Of a stretch of 64,000 nucleotides of DNA, positions 50,582 through 59,624 are shown piece by piece. This DNA is from Chryseobacterium sp. IHB B 17019 (GTDB lineage: Bacteria > Bacteroidota > Bacteroidia > Flavobacteriales > Weeksellaceae). The stretch is taken from the NCBI RefSeq assembly GCF_001456155.1, contig NZ_CP013293.1, positions 3,410,001 to 3,474,000 on the forward strand. Direction: 5' to 3'. A program made the translations under genes and the position numbers. Every line of letters begins with the position of its first letter. Within the stretch, counting starts at the first letter, position 1. A model generated the notes under the pieces. The model made no database searches. It had not been told where the DNA came from and was given only the letters and a program-made list of their open reading frames with translations.

Positions 50582-53281
50582 ATGAAATTATATATTTCCA
50601 AGGTTATTCTTGGACTATTCCTATTATTCACACAATTTATATTTGCTCAAAATCTTTCTAAAAACCAGTTCACCGTAAAAGGAAACTGCGATATGTGCAA
50701 GGAAAGAATCGAAAACACTGCCAAAAAAGCAGGTGCAAAAGAAGCAAGATATTCTATCGATTCACAGATTCTAACTTTAGAAACAGATAGTAATATTTCT
50801 ACCGATGACATCTTAAAGAAAGTTGCTGAAGCAGGCCATGACAATGAAAAATTCAAGGCTTCTGATGCTAATTATGAAGCGCTGCCGGGATGTTGTCACT
50901 ACAACAGAGATCTGCAGCCAAAAACAGCAGAAAACCATGAGCATCATTCAAAAAAAGAGAATGAATTTTATGTAAAAGGAAACTGTGAATCCTGCAAAAC
51001 CAGAATCGAGAAAGCAGCAAAAGATGCCGGAGCCGATTCAGCGGAATGGAATGCGGAAAAGCAGATGGTTACCTTGAATTTTAACCCTGCAAAAACCTCA
51101 TCAGATAAAATTCTAAAGAAAATTGCAGATGTCGGTCACGACAACGAAAAGTATAAATCCAGCGATAATACTTACAAAAATCTGCCATCTTGTTGCTTAT
51201 ATGACAGGGAAATTCCTTTTGGTGAAGCCAATCCGAAAGTACATTTTGAAGAAAATGAAATAGGTAAAGGTGATGAACATTCAGTACATTCTAATCATGA
51301 AGCATCAAATAATGATCCCCAAACTAATGACGAAAAATCAATTGCAGGGGTTACATTGACGGGCACAAAAGGCTCAACTGTTTTAAGTAAAAAAGAAGCG
51401 GGTCTGGTTTTTAATATTGATAAAAAAGAACTATTAAAAGCAGCATGCTGTAATTTATCCGAAAGCTTTGAAACCAATGCGACGGTTGACGTTTCTTTCA
51501 GCAATGCGGTTACTGGTACGAAACAGTTGAAAATGTTAGGCTTAGATCAAAAATATACGAGCTTAACCAAAGAATTGCTACCTGAAATCAGAGGGCTTGC
51601 CTCAGCTTACGGATTGAATTTCATTCCCGGAAGATGGATCGAAAGCATTCAGCTGACAAAAGGAGGAAGTACGGTTACCAATGGCTACGAGAGCATTACC
51701 GGACAAATCAATACAGAATTATTAAAACATGCCGATACTCCAGAAACTTCATTGAATTTATTTTCTGATTTTAACGGAAGAGCCGAAGCCAACTTCACAA
51801 ATGTTGCCCCGATCAACGAGCATTGGTCGCAGACATTTTTACTTCACGGAAACGGAACTTTCGGAGATACGGACATGAATGACGACGGCTTTCTTGACAG
51901 ACCGAAAGGAACACAGCTAAATGCAGCTTATTTATTAAATTACAATGACTTAGATCATTCTGGATTAGGTTCACATTTTGGAATTAATTTTATTAAAGAT
52001 GAAAGAACTTCGGGGCAGATCGGTTTTGATAAAAAAATTCCTCAGGATAAACAATCGCTTTACGGCGTTGGGATTGATATCTCAAGATTTCAGGTCTGGA
52101 ACAAAACAGGCTATGTTTTCAAAGGGAAACCTTACCAAAGTTTAGGCTGGATGAATCAGTATACTTATCATCAGCAGGACAGTTTTTTTGGGTTGAGAAA
52201 TTACTCAGGGAAACAGCATACCTATTATTCAAACTTAATTTTTGAAAGTATTTTAGGAAATACCAATCATAAATATAAGGCCGGGGCAAGTTTTATGTAT
52301 GACGGTTATGAAGAAACCTATTTAACGAATAATTTTAAGCGAAATGAAATTGTTCCAGGAGCTTTTGCAGAATATACTTTAACAGGATTAAAATATACTT
52401 TGGTAGCGGGCGCAAGAGTTGATTTTCACAATCTGGCGGGAACTCAGTTTACACCTAGAATGAATTTTAAATATGACATCACTCCACAAACTATTCTAAG
52501 ACTTTCCGCCGGAAGAGGTTTTAGAACGGCCAATGTCTTTGCGGAAAGTCAGCAATATTTTGCCTCAAACCGTTCAATTCAGATTTTACAGAACGGCGGA
52601 AATATTTATGGCTTAAAACCAGAAATTGCATGGAATTACGGAGCGAGTTTACAGCAGGAATTCAAGCTTTTCGGAAGAAAATCCACGATTGTTGCTGATT
52701 TTTTCAGAACAGATTTCCAGGATCAGGTGTTGGTTGATTTAGACAAATCACCTCAGCAATTGACTTTCTATAATCTGGAAGGAAAATCTTTCGCCAATTC
52801 TTTCCAAACGCAGTTGGATTTTACACCTTTCAAGAATTTTGATGTAAGATTGGCTTATAAATATTATGATGTTCAGGCTGATTATCTGGATGGAAGACGG
52901 GAAGTTCCGTTCATGGCGAAGAACAGAGGTTTTGTGAATTTGGCCTATTCAACCAATAAAAGTGAAAAAGGAGCATTCTGGAGTTTTGACACCACTTTAA
53001 ACTGGGTCGGGAAACAACGACTTCCGAACACCTCAACAAACCCCGCAGAATTTCAATTACCGATGTATTCAGAATCCTACGCGGTTTTGAATGCACAGAT
53101 TTCAAGGAATTTCAATAAGAAAATCAGAGCATATCTGGGTGGTGAGAATCTCACTTCTTACTATCAGAAAAATGCTATTGTTGATTTTAAAAATCCTTTT
53201 GGAAATTATTTTGATGGCGGAATGGTATATGCTCCGATCATGAAGGCAAATCTTTATGTTGGATTGGATGTGACATTCTAG
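50582..53281 (+). CDS. TonB-dependent receptor with two N-terminal HMA-like metal-binding domains
   Basis: 899 residues. After the signal peptide (to FIFAQ) come two tandem HMA-like domains: VKGNCDMCKERIENTAKKAG (CxxC at 36-39) and VKGNCESCKTRIEKAAKDAG (CxxC at 135-138). Each ends in a double cysteine (LPGCC at 104-105, LPSCC at 204-205). A His-rich linker (~118-122 and ~232-239) leads to a plug, which includes another Cys pair (AACC, 289-290), and then a barrel ending in YVGLDVTF. An HMA domain fused to an outer-membrane receptor would place metal-binding sites in the periplasm next to the channel. Copper is the best guess, but other metals are possible. Confidence 0.9.
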   Translation: MKLYISKVILGLFLLFTQFIFAQNLSKNQFTVKGNCDMCKERIENTAKKAGAKEARYSIDSQILTLETDSNISTDDILKKVAEAGHDNEKFKASDANYEALPGCCHYNRDLQPKTAENHEHHSKKENEFYVKGNCESCKTRIEKAAKDAGADSAEWNAEKQMVTLNFNPAKTSSDKILKKIADVGHDNEKYKSSDNTYKNLPSCCLYDREIPFGEANPKVHFEENEIGKGDEHSVHSNHEASNNDPQTNDEKSIAGVTLTGTKGSTVLSKKEAGLVFNIDKKELLKAACCNLSESFETNATVDVSFSNAVTGTKQLKMLGLDQKYTSLTKELLPEIRGLASAYGLNFIPGRWIESIQLTKGGSTVTNGYESITGQINTELLKHADTPETSLNLFSDFNGRAEANFTNVAPINEHWSQTFLLHGNGTFGDTDMNDDGFLDRPKGTQLNAAYLLNYNDLDHSGLGSHFGINFIKDERTSGQIGFDKKIPQDKQSLYGVGIDISRFQVWNKTGYVFKGKPYQSLGWMNQYTYHQQDSFFGLRNYSGKQHTYYSNLIFESILGNTNHKYKAGASFMYDGYEETYLTNNFKRNEIVPGAFAEYTLTGLKYTLVAGARVDFHNLAGTQFTPRMNFKYDITPQTILRLSAGRGFRTANVFAESQQYFASNRSIQILQNGGNIYGLKPEIAWNYGASLQQEFKLFGRKSTIVADFFRTDFQDQVLVDLDKSPQQLTFYNLEGKSFANSFQTQLDFTPFKNFDVRLAYKYYDVQADYLDGRREVPFMAKNRGFVNLAYSTNKSEKGAFWSFDTTLNWVGKQRLPNTSTNPAEFQLPMYSESYAVLNAQISRNFNKKIRAYLGGENLTSYYQKNAIVDFKNPFGNYFDGGMVYAPIMKANLYVGLDVTF

Positions 53282-53356
53282 GTTGGAGAGTTTGAGAATT
53301 GTAGAGTTTCAGTGCTATTAAACTCATTATTTCAAATTTTCAAAAATTAAAATTAT

Positions 53357-53400
53357 CAGCATGGTTTCAATAATTTAATATTTGAAGCCATGCTTTTTTG
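53357..53400 (+). terminator. Intrinsic terminator after the HMA-TonB receptor
   Basis: AGCATGGTTTCAA and TTGAAGCCATGCT (one G-T pair) are followed by a T run. Confidence 0.82.
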
Positions 53401-53423
53401 TATCTTTAAACTAAAGTAAATCC

Positions 53424-54290
53424 ATGTCGCTACCGCTTATTTTTGAAGATAACTACAAGAAACTTGGTCTTGAAGTTTTTTCTGATAAAAACCTTGAAAT
53501 AATTAATGGAAATAAGTTCCGTTACGATATCAAAGTTTTTTTTATTCCTGCCGGTTACGAACTTTCGGTAGATTTCAATCATTTTAAAACGACAAAACCA
53601 AGCCTGTTTTTCATAACCAATCAACATTTAAAAGTTGAAAAAGGCGAAGAAGAAGCAATGCTTTTATATTATAACCGGGATTTTTACTGTATCCAGATTC
53701 ACGACAAGGAAGTTGCCTGTGATGGACTGCTTTTTCATAATGTTTTCGAAATTCCTTTTGTAGAGCTTAATGAAGAGGAAACTGGGATCATTAAAAATTT
53801 ATTTCAACATATAAAAGATGAGCTCGAATCTCGTGATTCCTCCGCCGAAGAAATGATCCGCACTTATGTGAAGCAAATCATCATCCGCGCGACTAGAAAA
53901 TGGAAAAAACAGAATCTTAATAATGACAACATAAAAATTCCGAGCAGTGAATTGGATATTTTCCGCGATTTCAGCAGGCATCTCGAAATTCATTTCAGGG
54001 AAAAGCACAATGTGGCAGATTATGCAGACTTGCTTCATATCGCTCCAAAAACATTAACCCATAAATTCAAAAATTTAAACCTGGATTCTCCAAATCAGTT
54101 TATTATCAATAGAATTCTACTGGAAGCCAAACGGTTATTATTTTACACGGATAAAGCAGTCAAAGAAATTGCCTACGATCTTGGATATGAAGATCCGGCT
54201 TATTTCAACCGGCTTTTTACCAATAAAATAGGAAGCACTCCGGCAAATTTCAAGAAAAATTACACTTCGGGAAAAAAGTACAAGATTTAA
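53424..54290 (+). CDS. AraC-family transcriptional regulator
   Basis: 288 residues. The N-terminal ~170 residues form a variable ligand/dimer domain, and two helix-turn-helix motifs close the protein: NVADYADLLHIAPKTLTHKF and KEIAYDLGYEDPAYFNRLF with the typical GSTPANFKKNY end. It is transcribed towards the OsmC gene 92 bases downstream, which has its own promoter box, so it may regulate that gene. The inducer is unknown. Confidence 0.92.
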   Translation: MSLPLIFEDNYKKLGLEVFSDKNLEIINGNKFRYDIKVFFIPAGYELSVDFNHFKTTKPSLFFITNQHLKVEKGEEEAMLLYYNRDFYCIQIHDKEVACDGLLFHNVFEIPFVELNEEETGIIKNLFQHIKDELESRDSSAEEMIRTYVKQIIIRATRKWKKQNLNNDNIKIPSSELDIFRDFSRHLEIHFREKHNVADYADLLHIAPKTLTHKFKNLNLDSPNQFIINRILLEAKRLLFYTDKAVKEIAYDLGYEDPAYFNRLFTNKIGSTPANFKKNYTSGKKYKI

Positions 54291-54326
54291 GTCTTTTTAT
54301 CTATTTATTTAAACTAAAAGCCGACA

Positions 54327-54334
54327 TATATTTG
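54327..54334 (+). promoter_or_regulatory. -7 promoter box (TATATTTG) of the OsmC-family gene
   Basis: A perfect TANNTTTG box lies 47 bases before the ATG. The space before it would be the place for AraC-protein binding. Confidence 0.5.
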
Positions 54335-54381
54335 TATCATCAAAAACAAACAACATTAAATAACAAAAAAAACAAAACATT

Positions 54382-54801
54382 ATGAGACGTAACGCAACAG
54401 CCGTTTGGAACGGTAACATTAAAGAAGGAAACGGACACATCACTACTCAAAGCACAACTTTAAACCAAACTCAATATTCTTTCAACAGCCGTTTTGCTGA
54501 CGGTGTAGGAACAAACCCTGAAGAATTATTGGCAGCAGCCCACGCAGGATGCTTTACCATGAAATTGAGTGCAGAACTTTCCCAGGCTGGTTTCACACCT
54601 GAAGAATTAACGACAAAATCAGTGATTACTTTAGATCCAAACATCGGAAAAATCACAAAATCTGAATTGACTTTAACTGCAAAAATTCCCGGGATTTCGG
54701 AAGAAGATTTTCAGAAATATGCTAAAATAGCGGAAGAAGGATGTCCTGTGAGTGCAGCTTTCAATTTTGAGATTACTTTGAATGCTACTTTGGCGAATTA
54801 A
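54382..54801 (+). CDS. OsmC-family peroxide-reducing protein
   Basis: 139 residues. The two redox cysteines are in AAAHAGCFTMKLSAEL (Cys57) and AEEGCPVSAAFNFEI (near Cys122), with the Glu/Arg-bearing segments ADGVGTNPEELL and the N-terminal start MRRNATAVWNGNIKEGNG. OsmC-type proteins reduce organic peroxides using thiols. It stands next to an AraC-type regulator and may be its target. Confidence 0.94.
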   Translation: MRRNATAVWNGNIKEGNGHITTQSTTLNQTQYSFNSRFADGVGTNPEELLAAAHAGCFTMKLSAELSQAGFTPEELTTKSVITLDPNIGKITKSELTLTAKIPGISEEDFQKYAKIAEEGCPVSAAFNFEITLNATLAN

Positions 54802-54881
54802 TTTAAACCATTAGTTTTAACTTAAGAAGTTAAGGATATTAAGTTCGCTTTTCTCAATTTATTTGAAAACAACATTATAAA

Positions 54882-54918
54882 ATCAATAGGAACGGGCTTT
54901 AGCCCGTTTTTTTTTCAA
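54882..54918. repeat. Palindromic intergenic repeat, copy 2, ending in a T run
   Basis: Positions 54882-54910 are the exact reverse complement of 33312-33340. Here nine T after the GGGCTTTAGCCC hairpin make it a likely rho-independent terminator for the OsmC gene. Confidence 0.85.
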
Positions 54919-54996
54919 TAACGCCAATTAAATGATTTATCTTAATTAAACTTTCTCCTTAAATCCTTAATGGTTAAATTACTTATTTCAAATAGA

Positions 54997-55014
54997 ATAT
55001 ACCAATCGGTATAT
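54997..55014. promoter_or_regulatory. Palindromic operator (ATATACC-N4-GGTATAT) for the TetR regulator
   Basis: The perfect 7-bp inverted arms ATATACC and GGTATAT around AATC are typical of TetR-family operators. The site lies 6 bases before the -7 box of the tetR gene, over its -33 region, so the regulator probably represses its own operon. Confidence 0.75.
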
Positions 55015-55020
55015 TTTTTG

Positions 55021-55028
55021 TACATTTG
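55021..55028 (+). promoter_or_regulatory. -7 promoter box (TACATTTG) of the TetR operon
   Basis: A perfect TANNTTTG box directly downstream of the palindromic operator and 18 bases before the ATG at 55047. Confidence 0.6.
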
Positions 55029-55046
55029 TATCATAATTAATTGACA

Positions 55047-55655
55047 ATGTCAACAAAAGCAGAAAAGACAAAACAATTCATTATCGAGAAAACGGCTTCT
55101 TTGTTTAACACCAAAGGCTACACTTCCACGTCTCTTTCTGACATCACGGAAGCAACGGGATTAACAAAAGGCAGCATTTACGGGAATTTCCAGAACAAAG
55201 ATGAAGTTGCAATTGAAGTTTACAAATACAACTCAGGGTTGTTGGGAAAAAATATGTCCCGATCATTGGGTGAAGAATTTCCTACAAATATTGATAAATT
55301 AAATGCCTTTGTAAACTTCTACCGTAAAAACTGGAAATTTGTCTTTGAAACCGGTGGCTGTCCTTTGATGAACGCCGCAACAGAAGCCGACGACACTTTC
55401 CCGAATTTAAAAAAGCAGGTTACAGAATCATTTAAAAGCTGGATAAAAAACATCTCAGAAGTTATTGTTGAGGGACAAAAGAATGGAGAAATTCACAAAG
55501 AATTAAATGCTGAAGAATATGGATCGTTATTCATCATGATTGTTGAAGGCGGAATTTTACTTTCAAAAACCACCGGTGACGAAAAATATCTCAACCTCGC
55601 TTTAGACAGAATACTATTAATTATTGATAAAGAATTAAAACTCCTTCCATCATAA
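55047..55655 (+). CDS. TetR/AcrR-family transcriptional regulator
   Basis: 202 residues from the ATG at 55047 (a TTG two codons earlier is possible). The N-terminal helix-turn-helix is typical: KQFIIEKTASLFNTKGYTST, then SLSDITEATGLTKGSIYGNF. The C-terminal ligand domain includes CPLMNAATEADDTFPNLKKQ, seen in a common subgroup. A palindromic operator over its own promoter suggests autorepression. It is the first gene of a run with thiolase, thioesterase and ketoacyl synthase, so an acyl-CoA or fatty acid is a likely ligand (inference). Confidence 0.94.
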   Translation: MSTKAEKTKQFIIEKTASLFNTKGYTSTSLSDITEATGLTKGSIYGNFQNKDEVAIEVYKYNSGLLGKNMSRSLGEEFPTNIDKLNAFVNFYRKNWKFVFETGGCPLMNAATEADDTFPNLKKQVTESFKSWIKNISEVIVEGQKNGEIHKELNAEEYGSLFIMIVEGGILLSKTTGDEKYLNLALDRILLIIDKELKLLPS

Positions 55656-55666
55656 AACTTCACAAC

Positions 55667-56935
55667 ATGGAAACAAAAAAAGTAGCAATTGTCGGATACA
55701 ACAGAATTCCGTTTGCCAGAATCAGTACAGCATACTCAGACAAAGGAAACCAGGATTTACTGATTCCCACGTTGAATGGTTTGATCAACAAATACAATCT
55801 GAAAGGAAAACTTCTGGGTGAAGTTGCCGGAGGAGCGACGATCAAGCATATTTCCGAGAGCAACCTCATCAGAGAAACCGTTATGAATACTTCTCTCGAC
55901 CCTGCAACTCCTGCATGTGACCTTCAACAGGCCTGTGATACAGGAATTGAAGCGGCCATCTATATCGGAAATAAAATTGCATTAGGACAAATCGAAAGCG
56001 GAATTGCCTGTGGTGTCGAAGCTATGAGCAACATTCCTTTTGAGTCTTCACCAAGATTAAGAAAAGCATTATTAAAAGCCAATAAAGAAAAATCTGCCTT
56101 TGGAAAATTGAAACAATTATTAAGTCCGAAGCTTAAAGACTGGATGCCGATTCCTTATAAAGGACAGGAACCAAAAACAGGGTTGGTAATGGGCGGCCAC
56201 ACAGAAATCACTGCAAAATACTATCAGATTTCCCGCGAAGATCAGGACGAACTGGCTTTAAAAAGTCATCAGAATATGGCAAAAGCTTATGATGAAGGCT
56301 TCTTTGACGATATGATTACGCCGGCTTTTGGTTTAGATAAAGACAATAATCTTCGCCGTGATACGAGTTTGGAAAAATTAGCTTCATTAAAACCAGCTTT
56401 CGATAAACAAACCGGAACATTAACAGCCGGAAATTCAACACCGTTTACCGATGGAGCTTCAGCGGTTTTGCTGGCTAGTGAAGAATGGGCAAAAGCGAAC
56501 AATCTACCGATTTTAGCATATATCACCTTTTCAGAAATTGCCGGAATTGAATATGTTGAAAATAAACAAAACTTATTGCTCGCTCCTGTCTTTGCAGCCG
56601 ACAGAATGCTCAAAAAAGCAGGAATGAATCTGGAAGATTTTGATTATTATGAAATTCATGAAGCATTTGCAGCACAGGTTTTAGCAACTTTAAAAATCTG
56701 GGAAAATGATGATCTGGCCAAAAAATTCGGGCTTGAAAAAGCGTTAGGAAAAATCGATCGAAATAAATTAAACGTAAAAGGCGGAAGCCTTGCAGTAGCG
56801 CATCCATTTGCAGCAACGGGAGGAAGAATTATCGGGACTTTAGCCAAGCTCTTAAACGAAAAAGGAACCGGAAAAGGATTTATTTCCATCTGTGCCGCTC
56901 GTGGACAGGGTATAACGATGATTTTAGAAAAATAA
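55667..56935 (+). CDS. Thiolase (acetyl-CoA C-acyltransferase family)
   Basis: 422 residues. The catalytic cysteine is in the DLQQACDTGIEAAIY segment, where classic thiolases have Cys-Ala/Gly-SG. The second active-site region is YEIHEAFAAQVLATL with its His, then NVKGGSLAVAHPFAATGGR, and the last Cys/Gly motif is ICAARGQGITMIL. Thiolases either cleave 3-ketoacyl-CoA or condense acetyl-CoA; direction cannot be read from sequence. Its length and the GHTEITAKYYQISREDQDELALKSHQ part (split) resemble FadI-type enzymes. It starts 11 bases after tetR. Confidence 0.9.
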   Translation: METKKVAIVGYNRIPFARISTAYSDKGNQDLLIPTLNGLINKYNLKGKLLGEVAGGATIKHISESNLIRETVMNTSLDPATPACDLQQACDTGIEAAIYIGNKIALGQIESGIACGVEAMSNIPFESSPRLRKALLKANKEKSAFGKLKQLLSPKLKDWMPIPYKGQEPKTGLVMGGHTEITAKYYQISREDQDELALKSHQNMAKAYDEGFFDDMITPAFGLDKDNNLRRDTSLEKLASLKPAFDKQTGTLTAGNSTPFTDGASAVLLASEEWAKANNLPILAYITFSEIAGIEYVENKQNLLLAPVFAADRMLKKAGMNLEDFDYYEIHEAFAAQVLATLKIWENDDLAKKFGLEKALGKIDRNKLNVKGGSLAVAHPFAATGGRIIGTLAKLLNEKGTGKGFISICAARGQGITMILEK

Positions 56936-56944
56936 AAACTGAAT

Positions 56945-57370
56945 ATGGATAGATTAACACAATTAAAACAGTTCATCGGAAAAGAATTCGACCAGTCGCC
57001 ATCGCCTTTTATGAAGTGGCTCAATCCGATTGTTGTGTCCGTAGAGGAAGGAAGCTTAGCTTTTCAATATAAAGTAAGACCGGAATGGCTGAATCCGGTT
57101 GGAAATCTTCATGGTGGAGTTACGGCAGCGATTGTTGACGATATCATTGGGGCCACTATGTTTTCTTTAAACGAAAATTCTTTCATCACAACCATTAATA
57201 ATGTGATTGATTATTTTTCAACTGCAAAAGAAAATGATAATATTGTAGCCGAAACCAAAATCATTAAAAGAGGAAAACAATTTGTAAACGCGCAATGTGA
57301 AATTTGGAATGCAGACAAAACGCGATTAATTGCAAGAGGAACCTCTAATTTATTCAAAATCAATAATTAA
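56945..57370 (+). CDS. PaaI-family hotdog-fold thioesterase
   Basis: 141 residues. LNPVGNLHGGVTAAIVDDIIG is the active-site helix of PaaI/YbgC-like hotdog thioesterases, with the conserved Asn, Gly-Gly and Asp. It hydrolyses acyl-CoA to free acid and CoA; the chain length is unknown. It lies 9 bases after the thiolase gene and 4 bases before the ketoacyl synthase gene, the middle of a tightly spaced operon. Confidence 0.9.
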   Translation: MDRLTQLKQFIGKEFDQSPSPFMKWLNPIVVSVEEGSLAFQYKVRPEWLNPVGNLHGGVTAAIVDDIIGATMFSLNENSFITTINNVIDYFSTAKENDNIVAETKIIKRGKQFVNAQCEIWNADKTRLIARGTSNLFKINN

Positions 57371-57374
57371 AAAA

Positions 57375-58616
57375 ATGAAAAGAGTTGTCATTACAGGTCT
57401 TGGAGCAGTAACACCTTTGGGAAATAATGTCGAAGAATTCTGGCAAAATAGTATCAACGGAGTAAGCGGGGCGAATAAAATCACCCATTTCGATACAGAA
57501 AAATTTAAAGTACATTTCGCCTGTGAGGTTAAAAATTTTGATCCAAAGGTTCATTTAACTCATAATGAAATCAAAAAAAGCGATTTGTTTTCACAATATG
57601 CGATGTATTCAACTGCGGAAGCATTGAAAGATTCCGGCCTTGAACTGGAAAACATGGATCCGTTCGATACCGGAGTAATCTGGGGAACCGGCCAAGGCGG
57701 AATGTGGACTTTTGAAAGCGAAGTAATGAATTTCGCACACGGTGACGGAACACCAAGATTCAATCCTTTTTTTGTTCCTAAATTTATTGCAAACATGGCT
57801 TCGGGAATGATTTCCATGAAGTTTGGCCTTCAGGGAATTAATTATACCACAATTTCTGCCTGTGCCACAGGAAATACTGCCATAATGGATGCTTTCAACT
57901 ACATTCGATTAGGAAAAGCGAAAGTAATTGTGAGCGGCGGTTCTGAAGCAGCGATTTCACCGGCTTCCATCGGAGGTTTTTCAGTTATGAAAGCAATGTC
58001 TACGAGAAATGATGATTTTGCAACAGCCAGTCGTCCTTACGATGCAGACAGAGACGGTTTTGTGATGGGAGAAGGCGCGGGAGCATTGATCTTGGAAGAG
58101 TATGAGCATGCCAAAGCAAGAGGTGCAAAAATCTACGCAGAATTAGTGGGAGCCGCCATGACAGCCGATGCGTATCACATGACGGCACCTCATCCGGACG
58201 GGATTGGAGCAATTAAAGCGATGCAATTGGCATTAAAGGAAGCTGGAATAAATGCGGAAGATATTGATTATATTAATCCTCACGCAACCTCAACTCCAAT
58301 GGGAGATATTGTCGAATTGAACGGCATTAATAAATTATTCAAAGGAAGTAAGAACCTCGACATCAGTGCTACAAAATCGATGACAGGTCATTTATTGGGA
58401 GCAGCCGGAGCAGCGGAAGCTATTCTTTCCATTAAGGCGATCGAAAACGGGATTATTCCACCAACGATTAATCTTCATAACATTGATGAAAATATCCCGA
58501 GAGATATTAATATTGTATTTGGGGAGGCTAAGGAAAAGGACATTACCTATGCTTTAAGCAATGCTTTTGGGTTTGGAGGACATAATGCAACGGTGATTTT
58601 TAAGAAATTTTCTTAA
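57375..58616 (+). CDS. Beta-ketoacyl-ACP synthase (FabF-like, KAS II group)
   Basis: 413 residues from the ATG at 57375: MKRVVITGLGAVTPLGNN is the family start, so the longer frame is rejected. The catalytic triad is visible: Cys in TISACATGNTAI, His in NPHATSTPMGD and His in SMTGHLLGAAGAAE. It would condense an acyl-ACP with malonyl-ACP. No ACP, reductase or dehydratase gene is nearby, so it is probably not the main housekeeping FabF; it may draw on the general fatty acid pool for a special lipid. Whether fabF exists elsewhere cannot be told. Confidence 0.92.
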   Translation: MKRVVITGLGAVTPLGNNVEEFWQNSINGVSGANKITHFDTEKFKVHFACEVKNFDPKVHLTHNEIKKSDLFSQYAMYSTAEALKDSGLELENMDPFDTGVIWGTGQGGMWTFESEVMNFAHGDGTPRFNPFFVPKFIANMASGMISMKFGLQGINYTTISACATGNTAIMDAFNYIRLGKAKVIVSGGSEAAISPASIGGFSVMKAMSTRNDDFATASRPYDADRDGFVMGEGAGALILEEYEHAKARGAKIYAELVGAAMTADAYHMTAPHPDGIGAIKAMQLALKEAGINAEDIDYINPHATSTPMGDIVELNGINKLFKGSKNLDISATKSMTGHLLGAAGAAEAILSIKAIENGIIPPTINLHNIDENIPRDINIVFGEAKEKDITYALSNAFGFGGHNATVIFKKFS

Positions 58617-58708
58617 TTAAATTTAAACCATTAAGATTTAGATTAGTAATAAGAATATTAGAGATTTTTCCTTCGTCAGAATGACAAACTATAGAATTTA
58701 ATACAAAT

Positions 58709-58742
58709 AAAAAAAGCAGTCAAATCCGACTGCTTTTTGTTT
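58709..58742. terminator. Shared terminator between the ketoacyl synthase and L,D-transpeptidase genes
   Basis: The perfect 11-bp arms AAAAAGCAGTC and GACTGCTTTTT lie between the convergent genes. The stretch before it (58617-58700) holds only a fragment of a dispersed repeat. Confidence 0.88.
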
Positions 58743-59498
58743 TTATGATTTCAACCATTCCGATCGGGAAAGGTAGTTCTGGTCCGGATAATAAATGAAG
58801 AGAAGATTTCTTCCTTTAATGGTATTAATAATCGGCTGTGTAAGATCTCTCGGAACAGCCGGACAACCCCAGCTTCTCCCAATTCTTTTATGCATTGCTG
58901 CAAAATCTTCACTTACATAATCTGCACCGTGCATTACGATTGCTCTTCTGTAAGCCGCATCATTAAAGCCTTTGTCCATTCCCAATAATCTTAGAGAGTA
59001 TCCATTCTCACCATCATAAGTTGCATCCGTGATATAAAATCCAAGGCTGCTCTGCAGCGAACTTTCCGTATTAGAAAAATTCGTCGCAAATTCTTCACCT
59101 GTATTTTTTCCGTGTGCTACCAATGAATTGAATAATACTTTTCTCTCATTCATATCAATTACCCAAAGTCTTTTCGTATTTGAAGACATAGAAAAATCGC
59201 ATACCGTAAGTAAATGCGAATCCTGATCAAGTAAACCTGCTTTCTTTAGATTTTCAAAACCTGTTAAAGCTTTGAAGAAAACATCATCGTTGAGCTCATG
59301 TCCTGGTTCAAATGCAATAGATTTGTATAATTCTTCTGATGAAGACGCAGAATTTGTGGTCTTCTCAGATTTCGTGTCGGCTAATCTTTCAATTTTTTTT
59401 GTACTGATATCATTCTTTACAATTGCCTTTTTTGGAGACAAATAGAATGAAGTAGTTACCATGTAAACAATAGTTAATAAGCTATAAAATCCTTTCAT
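58743..59498 (-). CDS. Murein L,D-transpeptidase catalytic-domain family protein
   Basis: 251 residues with a signal peptide or anchor (MKGFYSLLTIVYMVTTSFYL). The catalytic cysteine motif is GRSWGCPAVPRDL, preceded by the His in AIVMHGADYVS, matching YkuD-like L,D-transpeptidases of the variant group found in Bacteroidota. Such enzymes make 3-3 cross-links in peptidoglycan or attach proteins to it. It is a single gene with a -7 box upstream. Confidence 0.88.
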   Translation of the reverse strand: MKGFYSLLTIVYMVTTSFYLSPKKAIVKNDISTKKIERLADTKSEKTTNSASSSEELYKSIAFEPGHELNDDVFFKALTGFENLKKAGLLDQDSHLLTVCDFSMSSNTKRLWVIDMNERKVLFNSLVAHGKNTGEEFATNFSNTESSLQSSLGFYITDATYDGENGYSLRLLGMDKGFNDAAYRRAIVMHGADYVSEDFAAMHKRIGRSWGCPAVPRDLTQPIINTIKGRNLLFIYYPDQNYLSRSEWLKS

Positions 59499-59528
59499 TC
59501 AATATTATGTTAAATCCAATTGAGTCAG

Positions 59529-59536
59529 CAAATGTA
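59529..59536 (-). promoter_or_regulatory. -7 promoter box (TACATTTG, minus strand) of the L,D-transpeptidase gene
   Basis: A perfect TANNTTTG box on the minus strand, 30 bases before the ATG. Confidence 0.45.
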
Positions 59537-59624
59537 TAAAAACATAATTTTTTAACCTGAATTTTCCAACTAAGTTTAACGCAATTTAAGAAACTTTAAC
59601 TTCCTGATTTTGTGAATTAAAGAA

